A stretch of DNA of 64,000 bases from Lateolabrax maculatus (GCA_031216445.1 CM062214.1:28893501-28957500); one strand, 5' to 3'; shown: positions 11,494 through 24,343, counted from the first letter of the stretch. Notes: generated by a model from the sequence alone, not told the origin. Numbers and translations: made by a program.

Positions 11494-14400
11494 AGCCCGT
11501 CGGCCTCGTGCCGCCTGCCAGTCCTCGTCGAAACGTCTTCATCCAGCACACCCAACCACAGGACGCCGGCCGTGAGTCTGACCAGCATTTCCTTTCTGTC
11601 TCTCACTGGTCCGTGTTGTGTTCTGAGAGTCCAGGGTGATTTCTGTCTCTTCACCTGTGTTCAGACTCCAGTTCAGCTGCAGATGGTCACAGGACGGAAG
11701 CTCAAAATCAGGACGTCCAGGTAACGTTCAGACCTTTTCCTTCCACCGCTGGACTGTGTTTTCATGCAGAGAATACATTTTTTTTAAATGATGATTGAAA
11801 CTTGTATCTTAATTAGTACATTTAGATGAATACTGGAGTATGAAGATGTGTTTTAATTACAGTTTGTATTTGATCTCCCCCAGCAGGTCCCTGTGGCCTC
11901 GGCTTCTGTCCCGCCACCACACGGCGAGGAGGGCGATGGCGACAACTGCACCATCTGCTTTGAGGCGTGGACGACAGCGGGCGAACACAGACTGTCCGCC
12001 CTGCGCTGCGGACATCTCTTCGGCTTCACCTGCATCCAGCGCTGGCTGAAGGCTCAGGGTTCGGCCGCTAAATGTCCGCAGGTCAGTGAGGTTCCTGTGT
12101 TTTAACAGGAAGTTGCATCAGTCCTCTTCCACCACTGGAATCGTATCCTCACGTCCGGATTGATGACACGTTTCTGTTGTTTGTCTTCAGTGCAACAAGA
12201 AAGCGAAGCGTTCGGATATCGTCCTGCTGTACGCGCCGAAGCTGAGAGCGCTCGACAACTCGGAGCAAGAGAGCTTAAAGAAGTGAGTGATGTTTTCTGC
12301 TGCAACACGCAGATCTGCAGGAAGATGAGGTCATTGGGATGTTTTCAGCTTGACCTGAAGGACTCAAAGTCTATACTGATGAAAGATTACTCCTCCCACA
12401 ATCAGCATCATCATGGACACATAAATACATCACTCATCCAAACTTGTAACTTCTCACGCTGTTTAAAAGCTACTGAGTTTAGTGTTGTGCTGTAATCACG
12501 TCGGCCCGATGTGTAAAAGTGAGTTCTGTTTCTTTTGTAACACGGTTCTCTCCACACTTTAACTCGCCTGTTATCGCCCCCTGCTGCTGCAGATAAGAAG
12601 CACCGCATGTGAGCAGATGATGAGCCTTGAATTTATTAGCAGTAGTTATTTAAAGTTATTGTTCCTGGACTATTTTTTATTGTCCCAGCTTTGACTGATG
12701 CATCTGTCTTATTTCTTGTAAGGTACCAAAAAAAACCTGAGCTTTGTTTGTGTGTCAGTAAAGGGTTTTTCCTGTTAGAGATTCATATAAAACATGTGAT
12801 GTGTGTACAGGTCTCTGGAGCAGGAGCAGTCTCTGAGGAGAAAGGCTGAACTGGAATCAGCTCAGTACAAACTGAAACTACAGGTTGTCACCAACAAATA
12901 TGGACAAGCACAACAAGAGCTGCAGGTATCAGTGACGACAGTTTCTTTTCTCATTTCATGAAGCTGAAACAGGACTTAAACATTAATTTAGGTTTGATTA
13001 CTTTAGTTTGTAGTTGTAATTTAAAGGAATCTGACTGATGGTGGCTGAAAGAGTCATCGTCCCTCTCTCTAGTTGTCAAATCTGTCCAACATTGTACATT
13101 TTAACTTGCCTAATTTGGGATTTTGAACAATACTTTCTTTAAAAATGTGTGTGTCTATTTAGGAGCTGAGGGCTCTGATGGCCCAGACCGGTAGAAGCTC
13201 AGTTCCTTCGTCTTCTTCCTCGTCCTCCTCTGCGTCGTCCTCGTTCCTCCTCAGCATGTCCCAGAGGGCGGACGGATCGAGGACGGCCCAGTACACTTTC
13301 TCCAAGGCGGTGCTGGTGTCTCAGGCCGGAGGCTCCAGGGTTTTATCATTCTGTGAGCCTCTGAGCTGCCTGCTGGCCTCGCAGCCGTCCCCCCACTCCA
13401 CACTGGTGCCAGGTGAGACAGACAGACAGACAGACAGACAGACAGCTAGTGACAGACAGACAGACAGACAGCTGGTGACGTCCCGTGTCCTCCTGCAGGT
13501 TGTGGAGTGAAGAAGGTGAGCGTGGTGAACATGAAGGCCAGTCAGTACGTTCCCATCCACAGCAAACAGATCCGAGGTCTGTCCTTCAACAGGCAGAACG
13601 ACAGTCTGCTGCTGTCTGCTGCTCTGGACAACACCATCAAACTGACCAGGTACACACACACACTCTCTCTCACACACTCACACACACACTCACACACTCT
13701 CTCTCACACACTCACACACACACTCACACACTCTCTCTCACACACTCACACACACACTCACACACTCTCTCACACACTCTCTCACACTCACACTCACACT
13801 CACACACTCGCACACTCACACACTCTCTCACACTCACACTCACACACTCGCACACTCACACACTCTCTCTCACACACTCACACACACACTCACACACTCA
13901 CACACACACTCACACACTCTCTCACACACTCTCTCACACTCACACTCACACACTCACACACTCACCCACGGAAAACATGACATTACTGTGTGTTTTGTGT
14001 ATTAATAAAATGTGTGTGTGTTGCAGCCTGCTGACCAACACGGTGGTTCAGACCTATAACGCAGGTAAACCGGTGTGGAGCTGCTGCTGGTGTTTGGACA
14101 ACAGTAACTACGTCTACGCAGGTTTGAGCAACGGCTCCGTGCTCGTCTACGACACCAGAGACACCAGCACACACGTCCAGGAGCTGCAGCCGCTACGCAG
14201 CAGGTACACACACTCACGTACACACACTCACGTACACACACTCACGTACACACACTCACGTACACACACTCACGTACACGGAACACGCACGCACTCGCAC
14301 GCGTACGTGGATGTGGTCTCAGAGGGGTCATTAAGGTGACCACTGGTCCAGTAGGACCCTGGTCTTGTCTTTCGTGAAAGCTGTAACTTGTTGAACTCCT

Positions 14401-15215
14401 CCAGGTGTCCGGTGGCGTCTCTGTGCTACGTCCCGCGAGCGGCGTCCAGCTCGTTTCCCTGCGGCGGTCTGATCGCCGGCTCTCTGGAGAGCGGGTGTTT
14501 CTGGGAGCAGGTCAACGAGACCACATACAGACCGCACGTCCTGCCGCTGGAGACCGGCTGCACCGACATCCAGGTGGAGACGGAGAGCCGACACTGCCTG
14601 GTCACGTACAGGCCAGGTGAGACCCGGCGCCGCTGCCTCAGACCACCGGAGAACACCTGCACACCCGCCTTGATGTTTGACCTGAGAATAATACTAACGT
14701 CCCGTCTGTCCCGCAGGGCGCTCCCACCCGACCCTGCGCTGCGTCCTGATGTCTCTGAACAGAAGTCCTCAGCAGGACTCAAGCCATCTGCCCAGCTGCT
14801 CCTGCTCTCCGGTGCAGACGTTCAGCGCCGGCTCGTCCTGCAAACTGCTCACCAAGAACGCCGTCTTCAAGAGTCCAGGTGGAGGCGGGACGCTGGTCTG
14901 CGCCGGGGACGAGGCCTCCAACTCCACCATGGTCCGTCCCGTCCGCGGGATAAAACATCCGTTTAGTTCATTATTTTTTATTTATTCATTTGAAGGATTC
15001 TTAAAACATTGTTTCTTCTTCTTCTTCTTCTTCTTCTTCTTCTTCTTCTTCTTCTTCTTCTTCCTCCTCAGGTGTGGGATGCAGGCAGCGGCTCTCTGCT
15101 CCAGAAGCTTCCGGCTGACCTCCCGGTGTTGGACATCAGCCCATTCTCGTCAAACGGTGAACACTTCCTGGCCTCGCTCACCGAGAAGATGATGAAGCTG
15201 TACAGGTGGGAGTGA
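10901..15215 (+). CDS. rfwd3: RING finger and WD repeat E3 ubiquitin ligase RFWD3 (FANCW), spliced gene
   Basis: RFWD3 ubiquitinates RPA and RAD51 at stalled forks and crosslinks, and stabilises p53; it acts in the nucleus. Coding exons: 10901-11154, 11276-11571, 11665-11720, 11887-12081 (or 11884), 12191-12282, 12811-12925, 13163-13412, 13499-13649, 14027-14203, 14405-14616, 14717-14931, 15072-15215 (TGA). All phases join; product about 718 residues (human 774). The N-terminal third is acidic and low complexity, with a 14-Ala run. A C3HC4 RING starts about residue 223 (CTICFEAW ... RCGHLFGFTCIQRWL ... CPQCNKKAKRSDIV). A coiled coil follows (EQEQSLRRKAELESAQYKLK), then a Ser-rich linker, then WD40 repeats from about 400 (SQYVPIHSKQIRGLSF, LDNTIKLTS, VVQTYNAGKPVWSCCW, CGDEA-like AGDEASNSTMVWD) to a C-terminal LTEKMMKLYRWE. 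ATG 10901 follows an acceptor directly. Confidence 0.97.
11451..11492 (+). repeat. rfwd3: (GCT)14 coding poly-alanine tract in RFWD3
   Basis: Fourteen uninterrupted GCT codons follow EEGTP in exon 11276-11571. The pure codon use marks it as a young, slippage-prone triplet repeat in a disordered region before the RING. Confidence 0.95.
11882..11886 (+). promoter_or_regulatory. rfwd3: NAGNAG tandem splice acceptor of RFWD3 RING exon
   Basis: The intron ends ccccagcag|GTC, with AG at both 11882-11883 and 11885-11886. Use of either AG keeps phase 0 and adds or omits one Gln codon. Confidence 0.75.
13413..13498. repeat. RFWD3 intron 8, mostly (GACA)n
   Basis: This 86-bp intron consists largely of cagacagacaga units in two blocks between the donor gtgaga and the acceptor ctcctgcag. 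Confidence 0.9.
13650..13972. repeat. (CA/CT)n compound microsatellite filling RFWD3 intron 9
   Basis: The intron opens gtacacacacacactctctctc and continues as cacacact/ctctca motifs for over 300 bp. Its long Thr/His/Ser ORFs are artefacts of the repeat. Confidence 0.95.
14204..14280. repeat. 14-bp tandem repeat of the RFWD3 exon splice donor
   Basis: The unit gtacacacactcac repeats from the donor gt itself at 14204-14205. About five copies follow with the gtacac hexamer intact at 14-bp spacing. Confidence 0.9.
15016..15065. repeat. (TTC)n tract forming the last RFWD3 polypyrimidine tract
   Basis: Uninterrupted ttc/ctt triplets run into tcctcctcag|GTG, the acceptor of the final coding exon. 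It acts as an unusually long polypyrimidine tract and is a homopurine-homopyrimidine mirror repeat. Confidence 0.9.
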
Positions 15216-16880
15216 ACCAGGAGACATGAAACCTGTCTGAGCACAAACACAAGATTCAGAAAATCTCATGCTGCTGAACTTTTATCTGATGGACCTGAGG
15301 ACACATTTCAGATTCATCATCATCTTCACACAAGACCTTTGACCTGCAGTCAGGTGTGTGTGTCGTTGTCCCGTACGAAGTAATAAGATTGTGTTTACAT
15401 GAGTCAGAGGCCAGAGTTCAGATCGTCCTCTCTGCTCTGAGGGAGCAGGAGGCGAACAGGAGGAGATCTCCTGTCGTCGGGAAGAAATCTCCTGTCGTTG
15501 GGAGATCTCCTATCGTCGGTCTTCTCAGGCTATTGATCAGCTATTGATCAGCCATTGATCCCCATTCATTTCTGTTCATTATGAGCATCAGTTAGCAGAC
15601 TCGTGAAACGTGTTCGATCTGTTCAATCCATCACAGTCAACTTCAAGTCCAGGGCTGCAACTATTATTTTCATTATCAGTTCATCTGCTGATCACCTTCT
15701 TGATTAATCGAGGGATTGTTTGGTTATGTGGTAAAAAAATGTCCAAAGTAGAAAGGAAGAAAGCAGAACTTTGCCACGTTTGAGGAGCTGGAATCAGCAA
15801 ATATGCAGCATTTTGAGCTTGAACAAAGTGACTTAAACACATAATTGATCACCATGTTGTCCTGTATTATTGTTTCATGGTGGCACAGCAGGTCTGAGCT
15901 GAGCAGGACGATAATAACAAAGATGTCGCCTTTATTTTCCAACTGAAACGTTGTGTTCACCACAGATCTTTAGGATTACTCTTTAATGGCCGTGGAATAA
16001 ACCGGGTTTAAGGGATCCTAGGGAAGGGAAGTCTAGGATGTTGAGTCTGCTGATACTTTCAAACCACACATATTTGATGCTTTCTCTGCTGCCTGCAGAG
16101 AAAGCATCAAATATCTAAAGCAGCAGGATGGTTGGAAAAGAGCAGAATCGTCCTTTTAAAGATTAAAAGACCATTGCCACTGGTGGAAATATATCACTCC
16201 TGATCATTTCATCACTTTTTAGATGGATATCCCTCCTTCACCATGTTAGTCTGCTTGATTTAATGACACCGCGAGCAGCAGTGCCTCTCTGTAGCTACGC
16301 AGCTGAAGTTAGGGAGGTCCGAGGATCCTTGAATCCACCACGAACAAGAGTTCACGAAAGGATCTGTTGCATCAGCTCGCCAGCGTTACGTCACTTCGAT
16401 GAAGAGGCGTTCACTGTCAGCAGGTTCACCCCTCTGGAAACGATTCCAGACTTCAGTCCGTGTCACATGACGTCAGTTGTTCTGCTGTGACCTGAAACTG
16501 TGGAAGTTGTGAGTGAATTTTTAGCTGATATATTAAAACAGGAGATGGTGGCTGTCCAGATCCTCCAGAACTGCTTCACAGATCCCTTAAAACAACCTTG
16601 GATGTACAGATGAACCCCCCGAGCAGGAGCCCCAGACATCATGTTGAACATGTTGGATGTTTTGGGCTGTAAAGGCTCCTCTGTGGTTCATTCATCATCA
16701 TCATCTTCTGTCTGACTGGATTCTTTTTAACTTCACTGCCCTCTGAACATTAAGTGCCAAAACTCTGTGGTTGTAAATGTTACTTCCTGCTTTTCTTTGT
16801 AAAGGAAGTTGTATATATGTATATTTGCTACCAACTGTTTGTGTACGACTTCAAAGTTAATAAAAATTCTGAGTTATTTT
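15216..16880 (+). other. rfwd3: RFWD3 3' UTR with poly(A) signal at 16859-16864
   Basis: After the TGA, no continuing ORF. A canonical AATAAA lies at 16859-16864 (gttaataaaaattctgag), giving a 3' UTR of about 1.65 kb. An earlier AATAAA near 15995 could give a shorter form. Confidence 0.6.
16070..16114. other. Perfect 20-bp inverted repeat (hairpin) in RFWD3 3' UTR
   Basis: Arm 16070-16089 (atatttgatgctttctctgc) and arm 16095-16114 are exact reverse complements separated by five bases (tgcct). In RNA this is a 20-bp stem with a five-base loop. Confidence 0.95.
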
Positions 16881-18420
16881 TACTTACAGTAATCAGAGTG
16901 GACTGTTTATTCCTCCAGACACGCTGACAGTAAACGTTCAGCTTTATATTCAGCACTTTGGGAGGAAAAACCTCTCCAAACAGCCTTTAAAAATTCTGAA
17001 GCACAAATTCGCCAAATAACCTCGAAACAAAGGACAAAACAACATGAAGGACAGAAACAAGTTAATTTAGCTTTAAGAGGAAGACAGGAAGTGAACACTT
17101 TCATATCATTGGCGCAGTGTGTAGTGCTGTTTGTAGTGTTAGTTAAAGAGCATCTTTGATTATACCTGCTAAACATCAGTGTGTTGGCATTTAGCTCCAC
17201 AGCACCACTGTGTCTCAGGATGTTTTTAATGAAACACAGTGATGAAAAGATGAAATTTGAGTTTTAGGTCTTAACGTGGTATTTTAATGGAGATCTCTGC
17301 TGCTTCAGCCTCTTGTGTGACAAACTTTGGAAAAGTCACATTTTTTTTTAAAAGTTAAAAGTGAATAAATATGAACACAACTTCAAGAGAGGTGAACTTT
17401 ATCAACTGATAGCATCTGACATCACTACATGGTATTAAATACTTTATTAATCTCAATTATATAATATATAAACAGTCATTATGGGATGGTTCAATCTAGA
17501 AACACTTCTACCAACCAGATGCTGCCTTCAAGGCATGCTCGTAAATTCCTACATGGCCTACATATATATAGGCTATATAAATGTATGCTGTAAATGGTCT
17601 TTTGATGCAGCCTGCTCTTATTATTCATGATATTTAATACTCATTTCTGTTTTGTGTCCTGGTCTGACAGTAAATCTGATCATACAGTCACATGTTAGCA
17701 TGAAAGTAAGAAATGTTTCCTCGTTCCTGGATCTGAACACGAGGAACAAACTAACTGTGGCTCTTGTGTTACAGTTAATGTTGTCCCCCAGACTAAGATA
17801 AATCATTTAACTAGTTAATCAAGCAAACCTGTGACTCAGTTGTGAGGATTTATTTACATCATTATAAACTGAACATCACGTTTTTCGTTTACATTTTATA
17901 GACTAAGCAGAGATTTGATGAATCAAAAAAGAATCCATATATCAATTGATAATGAAAATAATTACAACAGCAGACAGCAGTGCACTGTTTTTATAAGTAT
18001 ACAGCAAATGAGTCATTTCTGATGTAAATATTTTAAATGACAAATACTTTGATGATGATCTTGAAATTTGGATACTGAAGGATTGTAAACATGTCAGTGC
18101 TGTCTGTGGCCTAATGAAGAAGTGAAATAAGGTATTTACAAGTCCTGCACCTGCAGTAGCAGCTTTAAAGGACGAGGCTGGTGATTCTGTCATCATGAAT
18201 GTATCACAGCTGATGTCCCCACACCTGGTTCTCTTCACCTTATCATATGATTTATTATTATTAATAATAATTATTGTTGAGTGATTACCTGTGCAGTATC
18301 AACATGTGGCCATGGACTACAGGATACTTTTTTAATGAATTCATCTTCCATTTAATTAGTAAGGAGTTCCGGGAGAAGACGTTTCCATGGTGATTGGATG
18401 AGCATGAACCGACACGCGCT
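16881..18420. other. RFWD3-GLG1 intergenic region
   Basis: A/T-rich, no conserved-looking ORF or recognised element. The right end, with an inverted CCAAT motif (gattgg near 18393), grades into the GC-rich GLG1 start region. Confidence 0.45.
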
Positions 18421-18564
18421 CATTAATTATTGATGAGCCGTGCGGGGCCATCCCGTGGATGTATCGATGTATCCTGGAAAGAAAAAAAACCCGTCTGCAA
18501 CTTTACTGGTGGCGGCCATATTTCCGACAGCCCGTGAAGGCAGCTGCAGGCTGCCTGTGTGAAG

Positions 18565-18897
18565 ATGGCGGACTGTATACGTGTTCCTCTGCTCCTGCTC
18601 TTCATCGGCATCTGCTCGTCCGTGCACCCGATTCGAGGAGACAGCAACCTCGTCGCCAAACTTGTCGGTAAAGCTGAAAACCAGCAGAATCCCGCCGGAG
18701 GTCCGGGACCGGCCGCGGGGAACCCGGGGGCCGCGGAGAGGAACCCGGGCGCCGGGGCCTCGCTGCCTCGGAGGCGCTCTACCGGCTGGAAGTTGGCTGA
18801 GGAGGCGGTGTGCAGGGAGGACCTGACCCGGCTCTGCCCCAAACATTCCTGGAACAACAACCTGGCGGTGCTGGAGTGTCTCCAGGACAAGAAAGAG
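18565..18897 (+). CDS. glg1: GLG1 coding exon 1 (signal peptide, Pro/Gly linker, first Cys-rich segment)
   Basis: Residues 1-111, ending ...VLECLQDKKE in phase 0 at donor gtaagt. The linker GGPGPAAGNPGAAERNPGAG replaces the Gln-rich stretch I recall from mammals. It is very GC-rich, as expected of a first exon in a CpG island. Confidence 0.95.
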
Positions 18898-21800
18898 GTA
18901 AGTGAGCGGGACGGGTCCCGGGTCCGGGTCCGGGTCCGGGACCAGCAGGGTGTGCCTGCCGGAGCCGCTAGCTGCCGCGGTTAGCCGCCTTAGCTCCCGT
19001 AGAGAGAACGTCACGCTGAATGTCGGCCACAGATTCACACGTTTAGTCCCCGTGATGTGTTCCTCCGCGGGACAGGAGCTGTGGGGGGCCGCGGGACACA
19101 CGTCCGGGGTCCCCGGGATCCGGGCTTCACTTCGGCTTCGTGCAGCGACACGAACGGCGCTAATCTTCGTACGACTCGGTTGTTTCTCACATTTCTTCTG
19201 TTTAACGTCGCTCCGGAACACACCAAGCTGGAAGCGTAACGTGGAGCGACAGAACAACAACCGGAGGACCGTGAAGTGGACACAGCTTCAGTCTCCAGAA
19301 TGTTCCAGAAGACTCAGTTGTTCCAGATTAACGACACTGAGGTTTGTTGTCGGGTTTAATGCTGAGACACCATGAACTGCTGTTAGCTCAAGGCTAAACG
19401 TTAAAGTGACCACATAATGTTCACTAACCTCCACTAACCTGCAGTGGTGCTCCTGGTGCTCCTGGTGCCGGGGCTCCTGGTGCTCCTGGCTCCTGGTGCT
19501 TCTGGTGCCGGGGCTCCTGGTGCCAGGGCTCCTGGTGCTCCTGGTGCCAGGGCTCCTGGTGCCGGGGCTCCTGGTGCCAGGGCTCCTGGTGCTCCTGGTG
19601 CCAGGGCTCCTGGTGCCAGGGCTCCTGGTGCTCCTGGTGCCGGGGCTCCTGGTGCTCCTGGTGCCGGGGCTCCTGGTGCCGGGGCTCCTGGTGCTCCTGG
19701 TGCTCCTGGCTCCTGGTGCTCCTGGCTCCTGGTGCTCCTGGTGCCGGTGCTCCTGGTGCTCCTGGCTCCTGGTGCTCCTGGTGCCGGGGCTCCTGGGGCT
19801 CCTGGTGCCGGGGCTCCTGGTGCCAGAGCTCCTGGTGCTCCTGGCTCCTGGCTCCTGGTGCCGGGGCTCCTGGGGCTCCTGGTGCCGGTGCTCCTGGTGC
19901 TCCTGGCTCCTGGTGCTCCTGGTGCCGGGGCTCCTGGTGCTCCTGGTGCCGAGGCTCCTGGTGCTCCTGGCTCCTGGGGCTCCTGGTGCTGGGGCTCCTG
20001 GTGCCGGGGCTCCTGGGGCTCCTGGTGCCGGGGCTCCTGGTGCCTGGTGAATCTGGGAGACATCTGGTCGGTGGTTTGTGATTCTCGGCTTCTTTAAGCT
20101 CATTAGCTGAACAGGCCAAGAGGACGTTATCTGATTACTCAGAATCACAAGACTGCGTCTCCTCTGAAAGTCCTCGTGCACTGAGCTGCAGGACGCCGTG
20201 GGGACACGTTTAAGAGACGTACCACTGAAGCCGTGATCGTAGTTTCTGAGCAGGAGGAACTGGATGAATCGGCACGTTTTGGTCATTAATGAGCTCAGAT
20301 AGCCGCAGTTCTCTGGAGGGTTTTCTGTCTTCAGGTTTCAGACTGTTTGGATGAAATCAGCGTTTGAAGAAGAGCTGAATGATTCTTTTATTAACAGATT
20401 AGTCTGTCGACACAACATTTACCTTAAATATGATGTTAATATTTACACGCGTGTCTGTGATTATCCTTTTAAGCAAACATTACAAACATTAGCTGGTTTC
20501 AGCACCTCAAACTTTTGCTACTTTATCCTTGACTAATTGATAGTAACTTTTGGAAACATTGATTAATTGATAAGTAATCAGTAATGAGATATCATTTGTT
20601 GTCGCAGATGTCGCTCTGGGAAATAATTTAAACCTAAAAACAATCAGCAGATGAAGAGATAATGGAGATTATATTTGCTGACGAAGCAAACAGCCGCGTC
20701 CTGTCGGCCATTTTAAGTGTCTGTCAGAAGGAGAATGAAACCGTCCTCATTCTTCTGAGTCTGAGTGAAACTGGACCTGATTTTTATCAACACATTGTTA
20801 ACGTCTCTGGTTCGCCAGCAACAACTTCCTCATTCCTGCTGTTGTGGTCAAGTAAAGTTTAAGTCTGCAAACCTGGAGCCGGTGGTCACTGGTCTCAGAC
20901 CTGGAGCCGGTGGTCACTGGTCTCAGACCTGGAGCCGGTGGTCACTGGTCTCAGACCTGGAGCCGGTGGTCACTGGTCTCAGACCTGGAGCCGGTGGTCA
21001 CTGGTCTCAGACCTGGAGCCGGTGGTCACTGGTCTCAGACCTGGAGCCGGTGGTCACTGGTCTCAGACCTGGTCTCAGTGTGTAACAGGTTTCTTCTCAC
21101 ACAGGAAATACTGAGTCCAAAATAATCCTGAAATTCTTGTCTGGTAGCTGAAAAAGCTTTTATTCCAGAGCAGAAAGTCTGCAGTGTTTGACCGTCTGAA
21201 GAGATTCTGAGGTTTTAAAGAATAAAGAGGAACAAACGATGTTCCCAAACAGAAGCACTTATTGATACTAAGTGAATAGGATCAGTGGGATGAATAATAA
21301 TCATTTAATATTGATTGATTGCTCCATCAGGTCCATCCGTGTGTCACTTATAAATGACTGAATGTGTCACCAGACAGAAGTCCTGGTCCTGCAGCTTCAG
21401 GCAGGCCGCTCTGGTTTTTGGGTGGGACGTCCCGTCCTGAGCCGCCCAGCTGGCGCTCTGCTGCTGCTCTCTGGTTCGGGGGGGAGATGAAGAGCTGCTT
21501 TTAGACTCGTGGCATTTTTGTGTGTCTCCGGCTGCCCGCCGCCGGTCCTGCTGGTGGTTGTGGTTTTGGTTTTGTGTACGTGGTGCAGATCCTCAGTCCA
21601 GAGGGAGGCGGCTCTGAAGGCTGCCTCAGCCTCCCTGCTGTACCCTCTTTGATAATTAACACTTTGAGGCTGCGGGACGTTCTCCGTATATTCAGCTGCT
21701 CTGCTGTAACACAAGGAAGGATGATTGATCCCCACTGTGGTCTGAGGAGGGATTTTACCTCATGAAATACATTTCTTAATCATTGGTTTTCTCCACTGCG

Positions 21801-22633
21801 GGACACTTTCACTTTCCTTTTGACTACGTATCTGATGGATCTGGAGGCTGGTTACAGCCCTGATGTTGCTGGTCTGGGTCTGGGTTGATAGATCAGGTTG
21901 TCCTGAGTCCTGATGATGAAACACTTCAGGTACGCTGCTGCACATCATCCTGAACAAAGACAAGAGCTTTCACTTCGTTTTCATGACTTTATTTTGTGCA
22001 AAATAAGAGGGAAAAATGTTCCTGGTTGCTAAGCAACATCCTTTTGTGTCCTTCCAGGTTCACTGTTGAAATGTTTCTGAAAGTGTTGCAGGGTTTGTAG
22101 AAAGACACTCAGGTTTATTGATCCTTCAGTTGATGTGAGACCATTAAGAAGACATAAGATGATCCTTCTTGTAAAGTTGAACACAAACTTCCAAGCAATA
22201 AAAAGCACTTTTACTCCTCTAAATACCCTGAGAGGTTGTGTCTGGTCTGGTGTGACCAGTGGATAACCTAACTAACTGGAACTGACATCACCGAGTCCGT
22301 CTGATAACTTTTTCTACTTGAGTTGTTTCGCTGTCGTGCCTTTTCACTTTAAAGTTGTTCACAATAAGAAACACGATGTTTCCCTGAGGGAGTCATCCCA
22401 AAGGGATCAATAAAGTTGAGTCTAAGTCTAAGTTTCCACAAACCTTCCATGCTTGTTTTTGTTTTCAATGGATGCATCCAGCCCCCCCCCCCCCCCCCCC
22501 CCCAAAAAAAAAGACAAAGCTCTGATTGGTTTGGATGTTTGAACTGAATCTTTACCTGCTGTCATATCGAAAATAAAGGTACGTTTGACTGAAGGGCACA
22601 GCAAACATGGGCTGTGTGTTTACATTGGCGTTT

Positions 22634-22675
<42 letters not shown>

Positions 22676-24255
22676 GACCTGACCTGCCAGGTGACTCCAA
22701 TAAAACCAACCAGAGAATCAGCACCTCCTGTTAGCTGACACGCTGCCTCAACTCATCCATGATTACTGTTTGATTTTCTGACATTTTATAGACAAGACAA
22801 ATATTGATAAATCCATAAGATAACCAGCCAGATGCTGATCGACCCTGTTCAGGTAATACAGATCCATAACAAAGCAAAGACTGCGTGGGCGAGTCTTCTG
22901 AAAGACTTTGTTTCTGAAGTGGATTGAAATAACTGAGTGTGAACTGACGTTTAACCGTGAAGGTTTGTTGTCAAGTTGGACTGAGTTGGTTCAGTCGCTC
23001 GCCGCTTCAGGACGGAGGATGTTGGAAAAGGCTGGTTTCCCTCTGGATCCTCCTCTTTCTATCACTTTGGGTGTCATGTTCTCTATTCCACTTTAGCTCA
23101 ACCTCACGAGACCAAACGAGCAGCGCTGATCACGTTTAATGTAGCTGCAACTCTTAAAGGAGGTTTGTGACTCCAGTATGTGAAGGCAGCTGTGTAAGAT
23201 TAGACACTTGATGTCCTGCTGCCGTGAACGATTTCTGTTTTCATCTGTTTGCTCAGAAACTGTTTCATCATTTGTACTTTACTTTGGCTTTGAAGCGTAG
23301 AACTGGGCGGAGGAGAATTTTGTGGACATGAGATCCCCTGACGGAGAGGGGCGTCGCCCACATGACTCACATCAGGCCGTGTGATGTCCAGAGGTGGACT
23401 GAGCGCGTGCAGAGGCGGGGGCCTCCCTGCGGGCCGGTCAAACCTCCAGAAACAGACAATAAAACAAATGTCCCCTTCAGACTGTTTCTGACACTTTCTT
23501 TTTGGCACAGTGAGCCACAACCTGAATATCGGGTCAGATCGAAGCAGAAGAGCAGTCGTGCTCTGCAGCTCAGAGTTTCAGTTTAGTTTTTTGTGGGTCA
23601 GGAGTTTAGTTATGTGGCAGTAAAACCCCCCTGCAGGAGAATCAGTGTACAGGACCTCCGCATGGCAGCTGTGCTGGACTCTGGTGTAACTGGCTGGAGG
23701 CCGGAGTGTATTGATGCATCAGAAAGAAGAAGTGTTTCTAAACACAGAAGAATGTCTGTCTGAATGTCTTTCTAAAATGAAAAAACCTGTGTGTACTTGT
23801 ACATCTATCTTTGTGAGAACCAGTTTGAGTTTTAGACCATGGGAGTGAGGACATGTTTGCTGGTCCTCACTTTCAGAGACTCCTTCAAAGGCTGTTTGAG
23901 GGTACAGACTTGGTTTTAAGGTTCAGGTTAGAATTAAGTTCAGGGTAAGGGGTGGGGGGGTATTATGTTAATGAATGTCCTAACAAGTATAGAAGTACAA
24001 ACGTGTGTGTGTCAGGTCACATTACCAGGTTTCAGGGCCATTTATATATTTTCAGCCCTGTTAAATGCTGAGTCTGTTCATAACGTCACTCAGTCGTCCT
24101 CCCTCCTCTTCCTCAGTACCACTAGGCTGAGACCCCCCCCCCCCAATCACACTGCATATACTGTCTGTGTGTAACGGATTGTGACACTTGTGTGTAAGAT
24201 GCACTGTCAATACACACACACACATTCAAACACAGATGGCCTATTCCTGGTTTGT

Positions 24256-24343
<88 letters not shown>

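Noticed and set aside
13485..14339. 284-codon ORF covering RFWD3 exons 9-10 and introns
   Set aside because: It reads real exons in the wrong frame and then the CA/CT microsatellite. The true RFWD3 frame is fixed by WD40 sequence and splice phases.
19288..20286. Long open frames on both strands (up to 332 codons) rich in Gly/Ala/Pro or His/Gln/Glu
   Set aside because: They are produced by the triplet-phased gctcctggtgcc minisatellite in GLG1 intron 1. There are no splice sites, start context or conserved flanks, and the pattern is not a strict collagen Gly-X-Y repeat.
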